From a virus: a stretch of 34,045 nucleotides of DNA. The position numbers were made by a program, and so were the translations under genes. Below the pieces are notes generated by a model that was not told the DNA's origin, did not search any database, and saw only the letters and a program-made list of their open reading frames with translations. The stretch covers positions 1-34,045 of IMG/VR virus record IMGVR_UViG_3300031974_000334, one strand, 5' to 3'. Shown piece after piece: positions 1 through 8,705 of this stretch. The number at the start of each line of letters is the position of its first letter. Position 1 is the first letter of the stretch.

Positions 1-97
1 TTTTATCAGTACCACCACCAACAGGCGGTGTAACTACAACTACTGTTGGCGCACTACCAATGTATGTTCCACCATTTGATCCACCAATAACACCCAT
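1..97 (-). CDS. Glycine-rich tail-associated protein, 5' part (partial)
   Basis: The ATG at 97-95 overlaps the TAA of the 102-aa gene upstream (TAATG), so the two are translationally coupled. The 32 visible codons give a Gly/Val/Thr-rich start (MGVIGGSNGGTYIGS, then a VVVV and PP stretch), and the frame is still open at base 1. No domain is recognised. If the window is a circular contig, codon 33 completes across the junction and the frame continues into the partial gene at 33945-34045, giving one 65-aa protein. Its position downstream of virion genes suggests a tail-associated role, which is inference only. Confidence 0.6.
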   Translation of the reverse strand, partial: MGVIGGSNGGTYIGSAPTVVVVTPPVGGGTDK

Positions 98-405
98 TAG
101 GTTTGCTCCAATACACTCAAGTGCAAATCAGCACTCGATGATCTGTTGCTTGTCACAACAATCGTGTCAGTTGTTTCCATGATAGGCTTGCCTTCGAATG
201 GCTGTATCGATGATCCCGCTGGGATTTGCGCATTCTTAATTAGGTAAGCACCACCCATCTGAACGCTAACCTCAATCTGTTCACTTAACAGGTTTGAGAT
301 ATTGCCGTTAATAACAACAGACGTTGTACTCGCAGGGACGGTGTAACAAGTAACGCCCACCGCCCCGATGTTATTTGTTGTGTATCGCTTAAAAGTGTTA
401 GCCAT
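97..405 (-). CDS. Small virion-associated hypothetical protein
   Basis: This 102-aa protein is rich in Thr, Ser, Val and Ile and looks like an all-beta structural protein. An AAGGGG-like ribosome binding site precedes the ATG at 405. It lies 11 bp after the 154-aa structural gene and overlaps the next gene by TAATG, so it belongs to the end of the tail operon. It has no signal peptide or membrane segment. I do not recognise a named family. Small beta proteins at this place in marine T7-like phages are usually tail or decoration accessories, and that is the best inference here. Confidence 0.6.
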   Translation of the reverse strand: MANTFKRYTTNNIGAVGVTCYTVPASTTSVVINGNISNLLSEQIEVSVQMGGAYLIKNAQIPAGSSIQPFEGKPIMETTDTIVVTSNRSSSADLHLSVLEQT

Positions 406-416
406 TGTCTAACCCC

Positions 417-881
417 TTACACATCGTCAATTAACGCTGCGACTATCGCAGTTGCAGTTGCAGCCGCTGCGCCAACAGGATCATATCCAATGCAGTTAAT
501 GTTACCTACTGTTGTGTTTGGAACCTCAATTGCCATTGAGTTACCCGCAGTAATCTTGATTGCATCACCATCAGCATTTGTGATCGTGCCGCCATCAAGG
601 TTGATGTAAATATCATTTGCTGCGTCTGTGTTCTTAACCATCAAGAAGCGCACAGTATCCGCAGTTGCAACCGCTGTAGGCGCAGTGTCATCATCTACTG
701 CATCATAGTCAGTAAAGTAGCCAGCGATCAGGTTACTTGAAGCAGCAGATACGCTTGTTAGTTTGTAGTACCACTTCTCTGTAGCATCCGCTGGGGTTAC
801 TGTAAGTGTACCTGAGATAGTCTTAGCAATTTCGTCTGGTAAGACTGTTGCGCTAAGTGTTACTGAAGCATCATTAGCCAT
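417..881 (-). CDS. Hypothetical virion/tail accessory protein, beta-rich
   Basis: This 154-aa protein starts at an ATG preceded by AAAGGAGAAAATAA, a strong Shine-Dalgarno site. The sequence is acidic and rich in Ala, Thr and Val (segments such as TISGTLTVTPADATEKWYYK and IYINLDGGTITNADGD). This is typical of an extracellular beta-sandwich structural protein, and the C-terminus is Ala-rich. It lies 12 bp downstream of the tail-fibre gene in the same direction, which suggests a tail or decoration role. I do not recognise the family, and no catalytic motif is seen. Confidence 0.6.
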   Translation of the reverse strand: MANDASVTLSATVLPDEIAKTISGTLTVTPADATEKWYYKLTSVSAASSNLIAGYFTDYDAVDDDTAPTAVATADTVRFLMVKNTDAANDIYINLDGGTITNADGDAIKITAGNSMAIEVPNTTVGNINCIGYDPVGAAAATATAIVAALIDDV

Positions 882-893
882 TTATTTTCTCCT

Positions 894-1514
894 TTAGCCT
901 AATGCGATTGCGAGGGCTAATGCCTCATCAGTGGTTCCTAAGTTTGTTCTAGCGGTTGCCGCATCTGTTGCAGCCGTGCCGCCATTAGAGACAGACAATG
1001 GCAAGGTCACAGCACCAACAACCCCTAGCGCCTGAATGCTTAATTCGCCGCTTGCATCAAACGAGAACACTTCATTCGCACGATCAGCCGCCGAAACAGT
1101 AAACTCTGTTGATGTCATTGTATTCGTTTTTGACAGCTTAATACAGCGGTCAAGTTCTTCCGCTTGCTGCTGCATCATAAAGACAAGCTTGTCTAACGCT
1201 TCCTCAATGCTGTCCGCAGGGAACGGATCGTTAGGCACCAAGTCCAATTCTTGCGTGATCGGCTGCTCGCGCAGGATCAGCAGTGTTTCTGTGCTTGCTG
1301 GGGCAGTTAGCATAGTGACGTTGCCGCCGTTTGCATTGCCAACGCCGCTGACAGTGTAGTCAGTCGTGATTGTCTTTGTTGTTTCTACACCATTCGCATC
1401 ACGAATAATTACAACCAAATCGTCTTCGTCAAAGACTTTGAATGTGTAGGCAAAGACAGTCGTGCTATCATCGCCGCTGTACGAAACCTTAATTAAGTCT
1501 GTGCTTACTGTCAT
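894..1514 (-). CDS. Tail fibre protein, T7 gp17-like N-terminal domain (short)
   Basis: The 206-aa product matches the pattern of the T7 tail-fibre N-terminal domain, which attaches the fibre to the tail. Signature stretches are YSGDDSTTVFAYTFKVFDED near residues 12-31, LILREQPITQELDLVPNDPF near 79-98, and SIEEALDKLVFMMQQQAEELDR just after. The tail end has the SNGGTAATDAATARTNLG stretch common in tail fibres near repeats or coiled coils. T7 gp17 is about 550 aa, so the receptor-binding C-terminal part is missing here. The protein is probably an adaptor, with specificity carried by the small tail modules at 33188-34045. Its ATG overlaps the stop of the upstream gene (ATGA). Confidence 0.85.
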   Translation of the reverse strand: MTVSTDLIKVSYSGDDSTTVFAYTFKVFDEDDLVVIIRDANGVETTKTITTDYTVSGVGNANGGNVTMLTAPASTETLLILREQPITQELDLVPNDPFPADSIEEALDKLVFMMQQQAEELDRCIKLSKTNTMTSTEFTVSAADRANEVFSFDASGELSIQALGVVGAVTLPLSVSNGGTAATDAATARTNLGTTDEALALAIALG

Positions 1515-4500
1515 CTTGATAACATACCTTTTTCACTTAGCTTTTTAGAAGCAACCTCTCTATCATCATACGCCTGCCTTAATTTAGCATAGTATGGAAT
1601 AGATTGGTAGCTCGGATCGGTCATCATTATCTTCCATGCTTTATTATAGAATTGCTGCTCTAAATCTTTTATTAAAGCAAAACGTTTTGCATCTAAAACT
1701 AATCGGTCTTTTCCAAACCGCTCTAAGTCGTCGGAGTACATGCGACCTTGGCGCGTATTCTTTTTAGTAGTTAAGTTTTCCAAAGCTTGTTGAAAATTAA
1801 CTGTGCCGCCTAATCCTGGTATTCTTATTGTGGCAATGTTTTTGGCCTCATTCACCAAGTCCATTTGCGCTCTAAAACTTAACTTCATACCATTAAAAGT
1901 TTTTGGATTAGACAACGCCCACTGTTTGTTTGTTTCATAAAGACGCATTAGCTCAAGCTCTACGTTTGTCGGCGCTTCTGCTGGACGGATACGAATGCCT
2001 GTAAAGTTATTCCATAGTGCAAGTTTAGGGTTTACAGCAAAGCTAACATCTTCTGCGCCATAAGGCCGACCAAGTGTGTCGCGCTTGACGGAATTGTAGT
2101 CTTCTTCGTCTTGGAAGAAGCTGTCCTTTGCTCGCATTGCCTTCATCTTTTCAAGCATCAATGACATCTCTTCTGCTATATGAGCTTGCCCACCTGTGAC
2201 TGGTCTTCCAAGTTTCTCACGCCCGACAAGGCGATAGTCAGGATCAGTGCCGTTAGGATGTGGGTATTTCCAAGAGCCATCCTCGTTTGTTTGCACAACT
2301 TCTTCCATAGTATAGTAATCAAAGTCGCCATGCGGATTACGTACAGTTGGGTCTGCTGTTCTAAAACCCATGCGTTGCAAAGATGACCAAATATTCGGAA
2401 ACCCACCTACCGAGCTTCCCTCAATCGGCCCTCTTAGAATGTGAGGCGCATCACGCAAAACTCCAGCAAGAGTATCATTGTCTAACACTGTGCTTACATC
2501 CGCTAGACCTTGCAGCATTGGCAGCTCGCCATAATATCCAGCTATTGCACCAACAGCCGCAAGCGCTCTATTTCCAACGCCTTGAATATCATTGCCGTAA
2601 ACAGCTTCGTTTGCTGTAGTCATAAACGCAAGAACGCCGCCAACAGGCTCCCAGCCTGCATATGATACATACGTTAATGGCCCGTTAGGAATGCCTCGAT
2701 CATTGTATAGCTCGTCAACGCCTTCAGGCCAACCTTCGCCTTTATAGACAAAACTGTACGGCTGCCATCCTGGCGGCAACGCCTCACGCGCAACTTTGTC
2801 CATTGGCATTGCGCCAGTCATTCGACCTTCCGACACTTTGTTATGCACAAAACCAAAGGCAGCGCCTGCCATTGTAATTTTTGCCATAGCTTTTTGTTGC
2901 TGTTTTGGCGTTCCTGAAATTAAATCTTTGTACACTTCTGGGTTAATCCCAGCGTACTCCATAGTCTTAATCGCACCACTTGTTGGCGTTTTGACAAATG
3001 GCATAAGCCACTGACCAATCGGCAGCGGGCCAAGGGTTTGTCGCTGAATAGCCATGCCAGGCGCACTTATGTCCATGCCAAAGATTGTAGTGTCATCTTG
3101 CAAAGTGTTATACTTAGCGTTCAAGTCTAGCTCTTTACCAACAGAAGATGGGTCAAGCAAAATCATGCCTGCTTCGTCTGCTGCTTCAGTAATGTCCTTG
3201 CCTTCATACAGCGCCCGACGATACGCTTTGTTCGCCTGCACATACAATTCGCCGCGTTGAGATATTGTCTTAAAAAACTCATCACCAAACAGCAGTGCGC
3301 GGAAAGGCAGCCGAACGCCCTTGAATATAAAGTTTATTGGGCCTGATAAAGGGGTTTCCTCAGATAGCCTAAAGCCTGTTGTGTAATCTTCAATCTCAGC
3401 CCTTGCTTTTACAGAAGGCTTTTCACTTTTAAATGCAAGCCGAGCAATCTTAAAAGCATCGCCAAGACTGTCATAATAACCTTTCAACCGTAACGCACTG
3501 TCCTCAATGTAAACTTGATCAGGGTCAATTGATAAGCCAGCCGCTTTGCGTCCCGCCCGAATGCCTGTGCCGTAAATGCCTGCCAGTGTTTCAGCAGGTA
3601 TTTGGTACGTCATCCATGCGGCGTTAGATATAATGTTTTTAAAGTTAGTTGCAGGTGATGTTAGCAATCCTGCCATGTATGCTTCTGCAATAGCTTCGCG
3701 TGTTTTAGCAAATACAACTTTATTAATAAAGCGAGCCAAGCCGCCCGTGCCTTTTTCCTCAAGCACACTGGCAGCCGCTTTAGCAATCTCGTCGGTCATA
3801 CCCTCGCCGCCGCCAAGCTGCGCTAACGCCTCTCGTGCGTTACGTGCCATTGCAAGTGCGCCTTCTTCACCGCCAACCTCAATAGCAAACGATTGCAAGG
3901 CTCTGGCTGTCTCTGACTGAAAGCCTTTTAGGTGCAGGTGAAAGCCGTGATAGATTGCAAGCTGTCTGCGAAACTCAAGTTTCTCTTTAGGAGTTGATAC
4001 GCCTGTGTTGATCTTGGCTGCCAACTCCATAATCTTTTCGCCTTGCGCAACAAATATTTCACGCGCAGCCACAAGCTCTTCGGCTGTAAGCAACCCATCT
4101 TCAATGCGTCTTTCCAAAAACTTTTTGGTAAACCCCAACTCGTCAGCTAAAAGCTCTGCCGCATTTTCTTTTGTAATATTATTCGGCAGCTTAAAACGCT
4201 TTGCTTGGTCAATCTCAAGTTTGCTTACTTCAGACACAGCCGTAATTAGCTTGGCAACGTCTTCTGACGTTTTCATGTTCTCAAGGTTAAAGTCGCCACC
4301 TTCTGTGATTGACTTGGCCTGCACATCTATCTCTGGAAGCACAACATCTTCAAGAGGCGATACTTCAGGCACTTCGCCTTCAATCGCACTGTTCGCATCA
4401 GTAATTACTTGATCGTACTCAGGACGAGCGCTTTGCTCTTCTTGCGCCGCTCGCAACTCTTCAATCTCTGTAAACTCGTCAGCAGCAGTCGCGTCAATGG

Positions 4501-4864
4501 CTTCTTGCGCCTCACGAACAGCTTGTTCTCTTTCGCTAGGTATCGCCTTTAAGCCACGAGCTTCAAACTCTTCTTGGCCTTCTGGTGACAAAAGCTCTGC
4601 CGCACCAGTACGCTTTGCCGCCTCTTCGTCAAACGCTTCGTCAACTAAAGGCATTTCTTGTGGCGTAGGGACAACAGGCTTTTTAGGAGGAGCAGGCATA
4701 GGCGTAACCATAGGGCGCAATGCATCTACAATCCTTGATCCAAGCCCAGCGACTTGAATGCCATCCTGCTGTGGCCCTTTGGCAAACTCAGTAGGCGCAC
4801 CTGCTGCCGTAATGCGCTCACGCGCCTCTTGGTCTTCCGCTAGCTGGGTTGGGTCAATTGCCAT
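1511..4864 (-). CDS. Large internal virion (DNA ejection) protein, gp16-like position
   Basis: This 1117-aa protein holds the place of T7 gp16, between the other internal virion proteins and the tail fibre. The first ~200 residues are acidic and probably disordered. Residues ~200-330 are helical. A segment reading AYMAGLLTSPATNFKNIISN (from about residue 391) resembles the conserved core of large polyvalent/ejection proteins, and hydrophobic helices follow (about 660-680 and 740-790). No lysozyme or transglycosylase motif is evident, unlike T7 gp16. Its ATG directly abuts the TAG of the ART-domain protein (TAGATG). The likely role is ejection of DNA and proteins into the cell, assigned by position and composition rather than by a diagnostic motif. 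Confidence 0.75.
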   Translation of the reverse strand: MAIDPTQLAEDQEARERITAAGAPTEFAKGPQQDGIQVAGLGSRIVDALRPMVTPMPAPPKKPVVPTPQEMPLVDEAFDEEAAKRTGAAELLSPEGQEEFEARGLKAIPSEREQAVREAQEAIDATAADEFTEIEELRAAQEEQSARPEYDQVITDANSAIEGEVPEVSPLEDVVLPEIDVQAKSITEGGDFNLENMKTSEDVAKLITAVSEVSKLEIDQAKRFKLPNNITKENAAELLADELGFTKKFLERRIEDGLLTAEELVAAREIFVAQGEKIMELAAKINTGVSTPKEKLEFRRQLAIYHGFHLHLKGFQSETARALQSFAIEVGGEEGALAMARNAREALAQLGGGEGMTDEIAKAAASVLEEKGTGGLARFINKVVFAKTREAIAEAYMAGLLTSPATNFKNIISNAAWMTYQIPAETLAGIYGTGIRAGRKAAGLSIDPDQVYIEDSALRLKGYYDSLGDAFKIARLAFKSEKPSVKARAEIEDYTTGFRLSEETPLSGPINFIFKGVRLPFRALLFGDEFFKTISQRGELYVQANKAYRRALYEGKDITEAADEAGMILLDPSSVGKELDLNAKYNTLQDDTTIFGMDISAPGMAIQRQTLGPLPIGQWLMPFVKTPTSGAIKTMEYAGINPEVYKDLISGTPKQQQKAMAKITMAGAAFGFVHNKVSEGRMTGAMPMDKVAREALPPGWQPYSFVYKGEGWPEGVDELYNDRGIPNGPLTYVSYAGWEPVGGVLAFMTTANEAVYGNDIQGVGNRALAAVGAIAGYYGELPMLQGLADVSTVLDNDTLAGVLRDAPHILRGPIEGSSVGGFPNIWSSLQRMGFRTADPTVRNPHGDFDYYTMEEVVQTNEDGSWKYPHPNGTDPDYRLVGREKLGRPVTGGQAHIAEEMSLMLEKMKAMRAKDSFFQDEEDYNSVKRDTLGRPYGAEDVSFAVNPKLALWNNFTGIRIRPAEAPTNVELELMRLYETNKQWALSNPKTFNGMKLSFRAQMDLVNEAKNIATIRIPGLGGTVNFQQALENLTTKKNTRQGRMYSDDLERFGKDRLVLDAKRFALIKDLEQQFYNKAWKIMMTDPSYQSIPYYAKLRQAYDDREVASKKLSEKGMLSR

Positions 4865-6346
4865 CTACTCTTCCTCTGGGAAATAGCCAAATTCATTTAC
4901 GTCATTGCCATCCCAATAAATATCACGCACTTTTACTTTTTGCTCAAGCACTTTACCTGCTTCGTCGCCAGATCGTCCATACCCACTGGCTCCATGCAGT
5001 TTAGCATATGTTGGGCTTAATGTCACAAAGTCGCCAGGATTTATTGTTGTTATTGCATCTTCATCAGGAACGGCTCGATATATCGTAACCTCTGCGTCAG
5101 GATTTCCTTTTACAGATGCAATAATCTCATAGCTTTCTTGATTGGCTAAACCGTACTCATCGCCCTCAAAGCTTGGGCCTTGAGCATATAGCCTCATGCC
5201 CTGACTTGTGTAAAAGTCATCTGGGTAGCCTGCTTGCTCGCCTGATATGTTTTTAGTCAAGTCATCTAAGCGAATGCCCTCACCGTCTTCTGGGCCTCTT
5301 GGCTGATGCTCCATGCGGTACGATGTGTCAGGGGCTTGCGGCTCACCTGCTGCCTTAACTCTCTCATCTTCTCGCGCAGTTGCTCTTGCCTCAGAGATAG
5401 CATCTTTTGCCGATTTGTATTCGGCACTGATCCGTCGGTATTCATCCGCAATCTCAGGATTGTCTGGATTATCTAAAAATGCCTGACGTGCTATTTTTCT
5501 TTCAGCGTCTAAATCTGAAACTGATTTAGTTTCAACCCTACTTGCTTGCGGGGTTTGCCCCAACTCTGCCAGCGCATTTCTAAATACAGGTATTTGCTTC
5601 TTTAGCCCCTTTGCTCCTGCGGCAGTTAGAGGTAGTGCCTCTAAAAATGACAACCCTGCTTCTAGCGCACCTGCGCCAGCCGTCAAATAATCACCTGAGC
5701 TTATTCCACGCTGATAAGTGCGCATTCCCTCTTGTGCGCCAAAAAGCAACCCTGACGGAAGAAAGTCAGCCGCTCCCATTCCTAAGTCACCGCGAGAGCT
5801 TTCTGGGTTGCCCCAAATGCCTTCAGCTATTTGACGCGCTGTAAACTCATCAATTCCTAACGCAGAGAAAACTTTGCGCAAATCGCCTTCGCTATTCATG
5901 TAAGTTAAATCAACAACATTCTCTCGCATTGTAGGTGTTTGAGTTTCAAAAACCTCACCACCCTGACGCTCAACATACAGCTTTTCATAATCAGTCAAAG
6001 GCTCAGTGCGCCCACCAGTTGGTTTCTTTGGCGCTAGACCCGCAGCGTTAATTTGATCGTCGTCAAACCCTGCTGCGTAATAATCTTCTACAGAAGGCGT
6101 TACACCAGCATCTCGCAGCGCAGTGTCATATCGCTTTAAGCTTGCCTCGTCTGTAATAGATCGCTCTGCAATCTTAACGTGACCACCATTCGGCATCTTT
6201 GTATAAACTTCTTCAACATTCTTTGCTGCATTGAAAGCAACTGCATCAGCCATTGATGGAGTGTCAGGAATGCCTGCGCCCTTAAATCTTGCTGCTTCTT
6301 CGTAACGCTCAAGCTCATCGTCAATGCTATAGTATTGTGGGTTCAT
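4865..6346 (-). CDS. Internal virion protein with C-terminal ADP-ribosyltransferase domain (ART-PolyVal-like)
   Basis: This 493-aa protein sits between the gp15-like and gp16-like ejection proteins, so it is probably packaged and injected. Residues 1-340 are mostly helical and acidic, with a hydrophobic Ala/Gly-rich stretch at about 196-250. Residues ~342-493 match the polyvalent-protein ADP-ribosyltransferase fold. They include SYRMEHQPRG, YPDDFYTSQGMRLY, VTIYRAVPDED with the candidate Arg at 424, INPGDFVTLSPTYAKLHG with the STS-like motif at 442-446, and DIYWDGNDVNEFGYFP with the candidate catalytic Glu at 485. In this family an NAD-derived ADP-ribose is transferred to a target; the target here is unknown. 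T4 Alt is a known example of an ART injected from a virion. Confidence 0.75.
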   Translation of the reverse strand: MNPQYYSIDDELERYEEAARFKGAGIPDTPSMADAVAFNAAKNVEEVYTKMPNGGHVKIAERSITDEASLKRYDTALRDAGVTPSVEDYYAAGFDDDQINAAGLAPKKPTGGRTEPLTDYEKLYVERQGGEVFETQTPTMRENVVDLTYMNSEGDLRKVFSALGIDEFTARQIAEGIWGNPESSRGDLGMGAADFLPSGLLFGAQEGMRTYQRGISSGDYLTAGAGALEAGLSFLEALPLTAAGAKGLKKQIPVFRNALAELGQTPQASRVETKSVSDLDAERKIARQAFLDNPDNPEIADEYRRISAEYKSAKDAISEARATAREDERVKAAGEPQAPDTSYRMEHQPRGPEDGEGIRLDDLTKNISGEQAGYPDDFYTSQGMRLYAQGPSFEGDEYGLANQESYEIIASVKGNPDAEVTIYRAVPDEDAITTINPGDFVTLSPTYAKLHGASGYGRSGDEAGKVLEQKVKVRDIYWDGNDVNEFGYFPEEE

Positions 6347-8160
6347 CGTCTTAGACCCTCATATCTTTTCTTCAGATCAACCATTTGAATACGCAAAGAT
6401 TTAGATGCGTTTTTAGCCAATTCTGAAACATCTTCTTGACTTACTATTATATCCAATCGCCTTATAACTTCTGCTGGTTTTTGTTCATTAGGAAGATTTA
6501 AAGCCTCTACTTCTGCAAGAAGATTAGGGAATGCTCGCGCAACAGTATCATCCTGAATTGCATACTCATATTGCTCGTTAAGAATTTGACGAATGCCAGG
6601 AGCTTGGGAAATTAATTCTTTTGCATATGCAATAATTTCTCTTTCATTCATAGGGTTTTGAGCAACTTTGCGACGTTCAATCTCGTCATCAAGTTGACGA
6701 TTAACGTTGTTTACTTCGTTTGATATTCTTGCCGCATCGTCAGGAGACATACTACGAATTGAGTTTGCGTCATAATTCAATGCCTGCCGAATATCTGTTT
6801 TTGCCTGATTAACCCCACGATCACCTTGAGTTGTTATAGCTCGTAAAAATGTTATTTGATCGTTTACTGTTAGCAAGGCGCTTGACTGATCAACGTCGTC
6901 TAACGTTAAAATTCCGTTTGCCACTTTTAGTCCAAGAAGTTCCATTTGCATAGGGTCTGAAACTTTTGGACGAGCATCAGCGGCGTTAATACGCGCAAGG
7001 TAGAAATTGTTTTTTTCTTCGGTAACATCAGTGTTGTTAAATGCCCAAACGCGAAGCTGCTTCAATATCTCTTTGCCTGTTACTCTTGGCCCTTGAGATG
7101 TATTTATGGTTTGAAACTCAAAGTCTTCTCCAAGCAAATACTGTGTGCCTGCTTGTGCATCCTCAACAGTGTAAAATTTTAGAGTATCAATTGTTAGCAT
7201 CAGCTCGTCAACTTCTGCTGACTGTGATTTTAGGAACTCTTGGTTTGCTAACTCAGCATCTTTTTCAGCATCATCTCGCAACTTTTGGAAAGCAGCAGCA
7301 TCCGACAGCGCAGCATTCAAAATGCTTAACGCTTCTTCGCGTGGTATATTCTGCAACGTATGCAATGCATATGCACCGCCTGGTAGCTCTGGCCTGTCTT
7401 CAGCAGCAACATCAATACCAGCCGCCAACAAATCTTGCACCTCAAGTGCTTCTGCCAATCCTAGCGCAAATGATGGTGTTGTTGACACGTATGCGCCAAC
7501 TACATTCTTAGCAATGTCAACTTTCATTGCGTTGGTAACTGTTGTCACGCCTTCCGCGCTGTAGCGGCCCTGCTTAACACCTGTCGCCCCGTCCGCAACA
7601 ATGCCATTAACCTTTGCTTCATAAAGCTCAATCATTTCAGCGGTATTGCCAAGACCTACTTGAGAAAGCTCCTTAACCGCAAGATTTTGACGCGCAGCAA
7701 AGCTAGCCTGTGCCGCTGCTTCAATCTTCCTATCTACGACATCTTTAAGTTGAAAGCGGCTTGTTAGCTCCATCTGATCAAATCGAGCCATGAACTTTTG
7801 ACGAGTAAACCTGTTCGTTCCAATCTTACCCAAGACCTGCTCGCGCAAATCATCTGTCTGAGACTTCCAAAGCTTCTCACCGCCAAACACATCGCTAAGT
7901 CGTCTTGAACGCTCAAGGTCATACGCAGCCTGCCGTATACCTTCCTCAGCTTCAAGCAAGCTTTCGTTTAACAAAAGCTCTTGCTCTGCATTGTAACGCA
8001 TCTTTGCATACGCGCCGACATTTTGAATAAGCGCTGATGCAGGTGCCGCTTTTGCCATCTCTGCTTGCGCAACTGCTTGCGGAGACATACGCGCACTAAT
8101 TGACCTGCCAGGAGCTTCTGATGTTGGGGAGAGTTGCGATCTATAAACTGGTATTCTCAT
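6343..8160 (-). CDS. Internal virion protein, gp15-like
   Basis: The 605-aa product is almost entirely helical and soluble, with many Gln, Glu, Ala and Leu residues and long coiled-coil-like runs (about 55-165 and 285-330). Size and position between the gp14-like protein and the other ejection proteins fit T7 gp15, which forms part of the ejection channel and remodels to cross the periplasm. No catalytic motif is visible. The ATG at 8160 shares its last base with the end of the upstream gene, and the 3' end overlaps the ART gene by 4 bases. The assignment rests on gene order and composition. Confidence 0.7.
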   Translation of the reverse strand: MRIPVYRSQLSPTSEAPGRSISARMSPQAVAQAEMAKAAPASALIQNVGAYAKMRYNAEQELLLNESLLEAEEGIRQAAYDLERSRRLSDVFGGEKLWKSQTDDLREQVLGKIGTNRFTRQKFMARFDQMELTSRFQLKDVVDRKIEAAAQASFAARQNLAVKELSQVGLGNTAEMIELYEAKVNGIVADGATGVKQGRYSAEGVTTVTNAMKVDIAKNVVGAYVSTTPSFALGLAEALEVQDLLAAGIDVAAEDRPELPGGAYALHTLQNIPREEALSILNAALSDAAAFQKLRDDAEKDAELANQEFLKSQSAEVDELMLTIDTLKFYTVEDAQAGTQYLLGEDFEFQTINTSQGPRVTGKEILKQLRVWAFNNTDVTEEKNNFYLARINAADARPKVSDPMQMELLGLKVANGILTLDDVDQSSALLTVNDQITFLRAITTQGDRGVNQAKTDIRQALNYDANSIRSMSPDDAARISNEVNNVNRQLDDEIERRKVAQNPMNEREIIAYAKELISQAPGIRQILNEQYEYAIQDDTVARAFPNLLAEVEALNLPNEQKPAEVIRRLDIIVSQEDVSELAKNASKSLRIQMVDLKKRYEGLRR

Positions 8161-8696
8161 TATTCACCCCCGCCAATCAATCCAGCTTCATAGCCAAATT
8201 GTGCAGCCTCTCCAAAACTGTTAATCATTGAGGCAGTACCTTGCGCCCGAGCAGATGCAGCAGCCATGCCGCCTTCCATGCGTGATAGCTCCGCATTAAG
8301 CCTCGCTTCTTCTTGCGCATCCGTAATCTGCATGTTTTGTATTTGGTTGTTAAACTCACGTGCTTTCTGCTCGTAATCAAACTCACGAGCATTTTCACGC
8401 AAGATTGCAAGAGGTGTGCCTGCGCTCATATCAAAACCTGCGTAACCAAAGCCAGCTTTTGCCGCGCCCTGTATGTCACGCTCGAAGGCAATTGCAGCTC
8501 TTTCTTGTCCGACTAAAAAGTTTGAATTGATTATACCGCGCTGACGATCAAGCAAATCAATGTCACGCTCAATGATACTAGCGTTAAACTCACCAGCTCT
8601 TTGCGCCGCAGCCGCAGCCCTATCCGCTGCTTGCTTCTGCTGTATCCCACCTACAACCTGCATCCCTGTTGAAATAATTGCTAAAGGGTTACACAT
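8160..8696 (-). CDS. Internal virion protein, gp14-like
   Basis: This 178-aa protein begins MCNPLAIISTGMQVVGGIQQ. The short hydrophobic N-terminus followed by a long Ala/Gln/Arg-rich helix is the usual form of podovirus gp14-like internal proteins. The middle has FDMSAGTPLAILRENAREFDYE, a segment that recurs in this family, and the end is Gly/Ala-rich. T7 gp14 (196 aa) inserts in the outer membrane during ejection. The gene lies 9 bp after tail tubular protein B and directly before the gp15-like gene, which agrees with the assignment. Confidence 0.75.
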   Translation of the reverse strand: MCNPLAIISTGMQVVGGIQQKQAADRAAAAAQRAGEFNASIIERDIDLLDRQRGIINSNFLVGQERAAIAFERDIQGAAKAGFGYAGFDMSAGTPLAILRENAREFDYEQKAREFNNQIQNMQITDAQEEARLNAELSRMEGGMAAASARAQGTASMINSFGEAAQFGYEAGLIGGGE

Positions 8697-8705
8697 CAGT
8701 CACAC

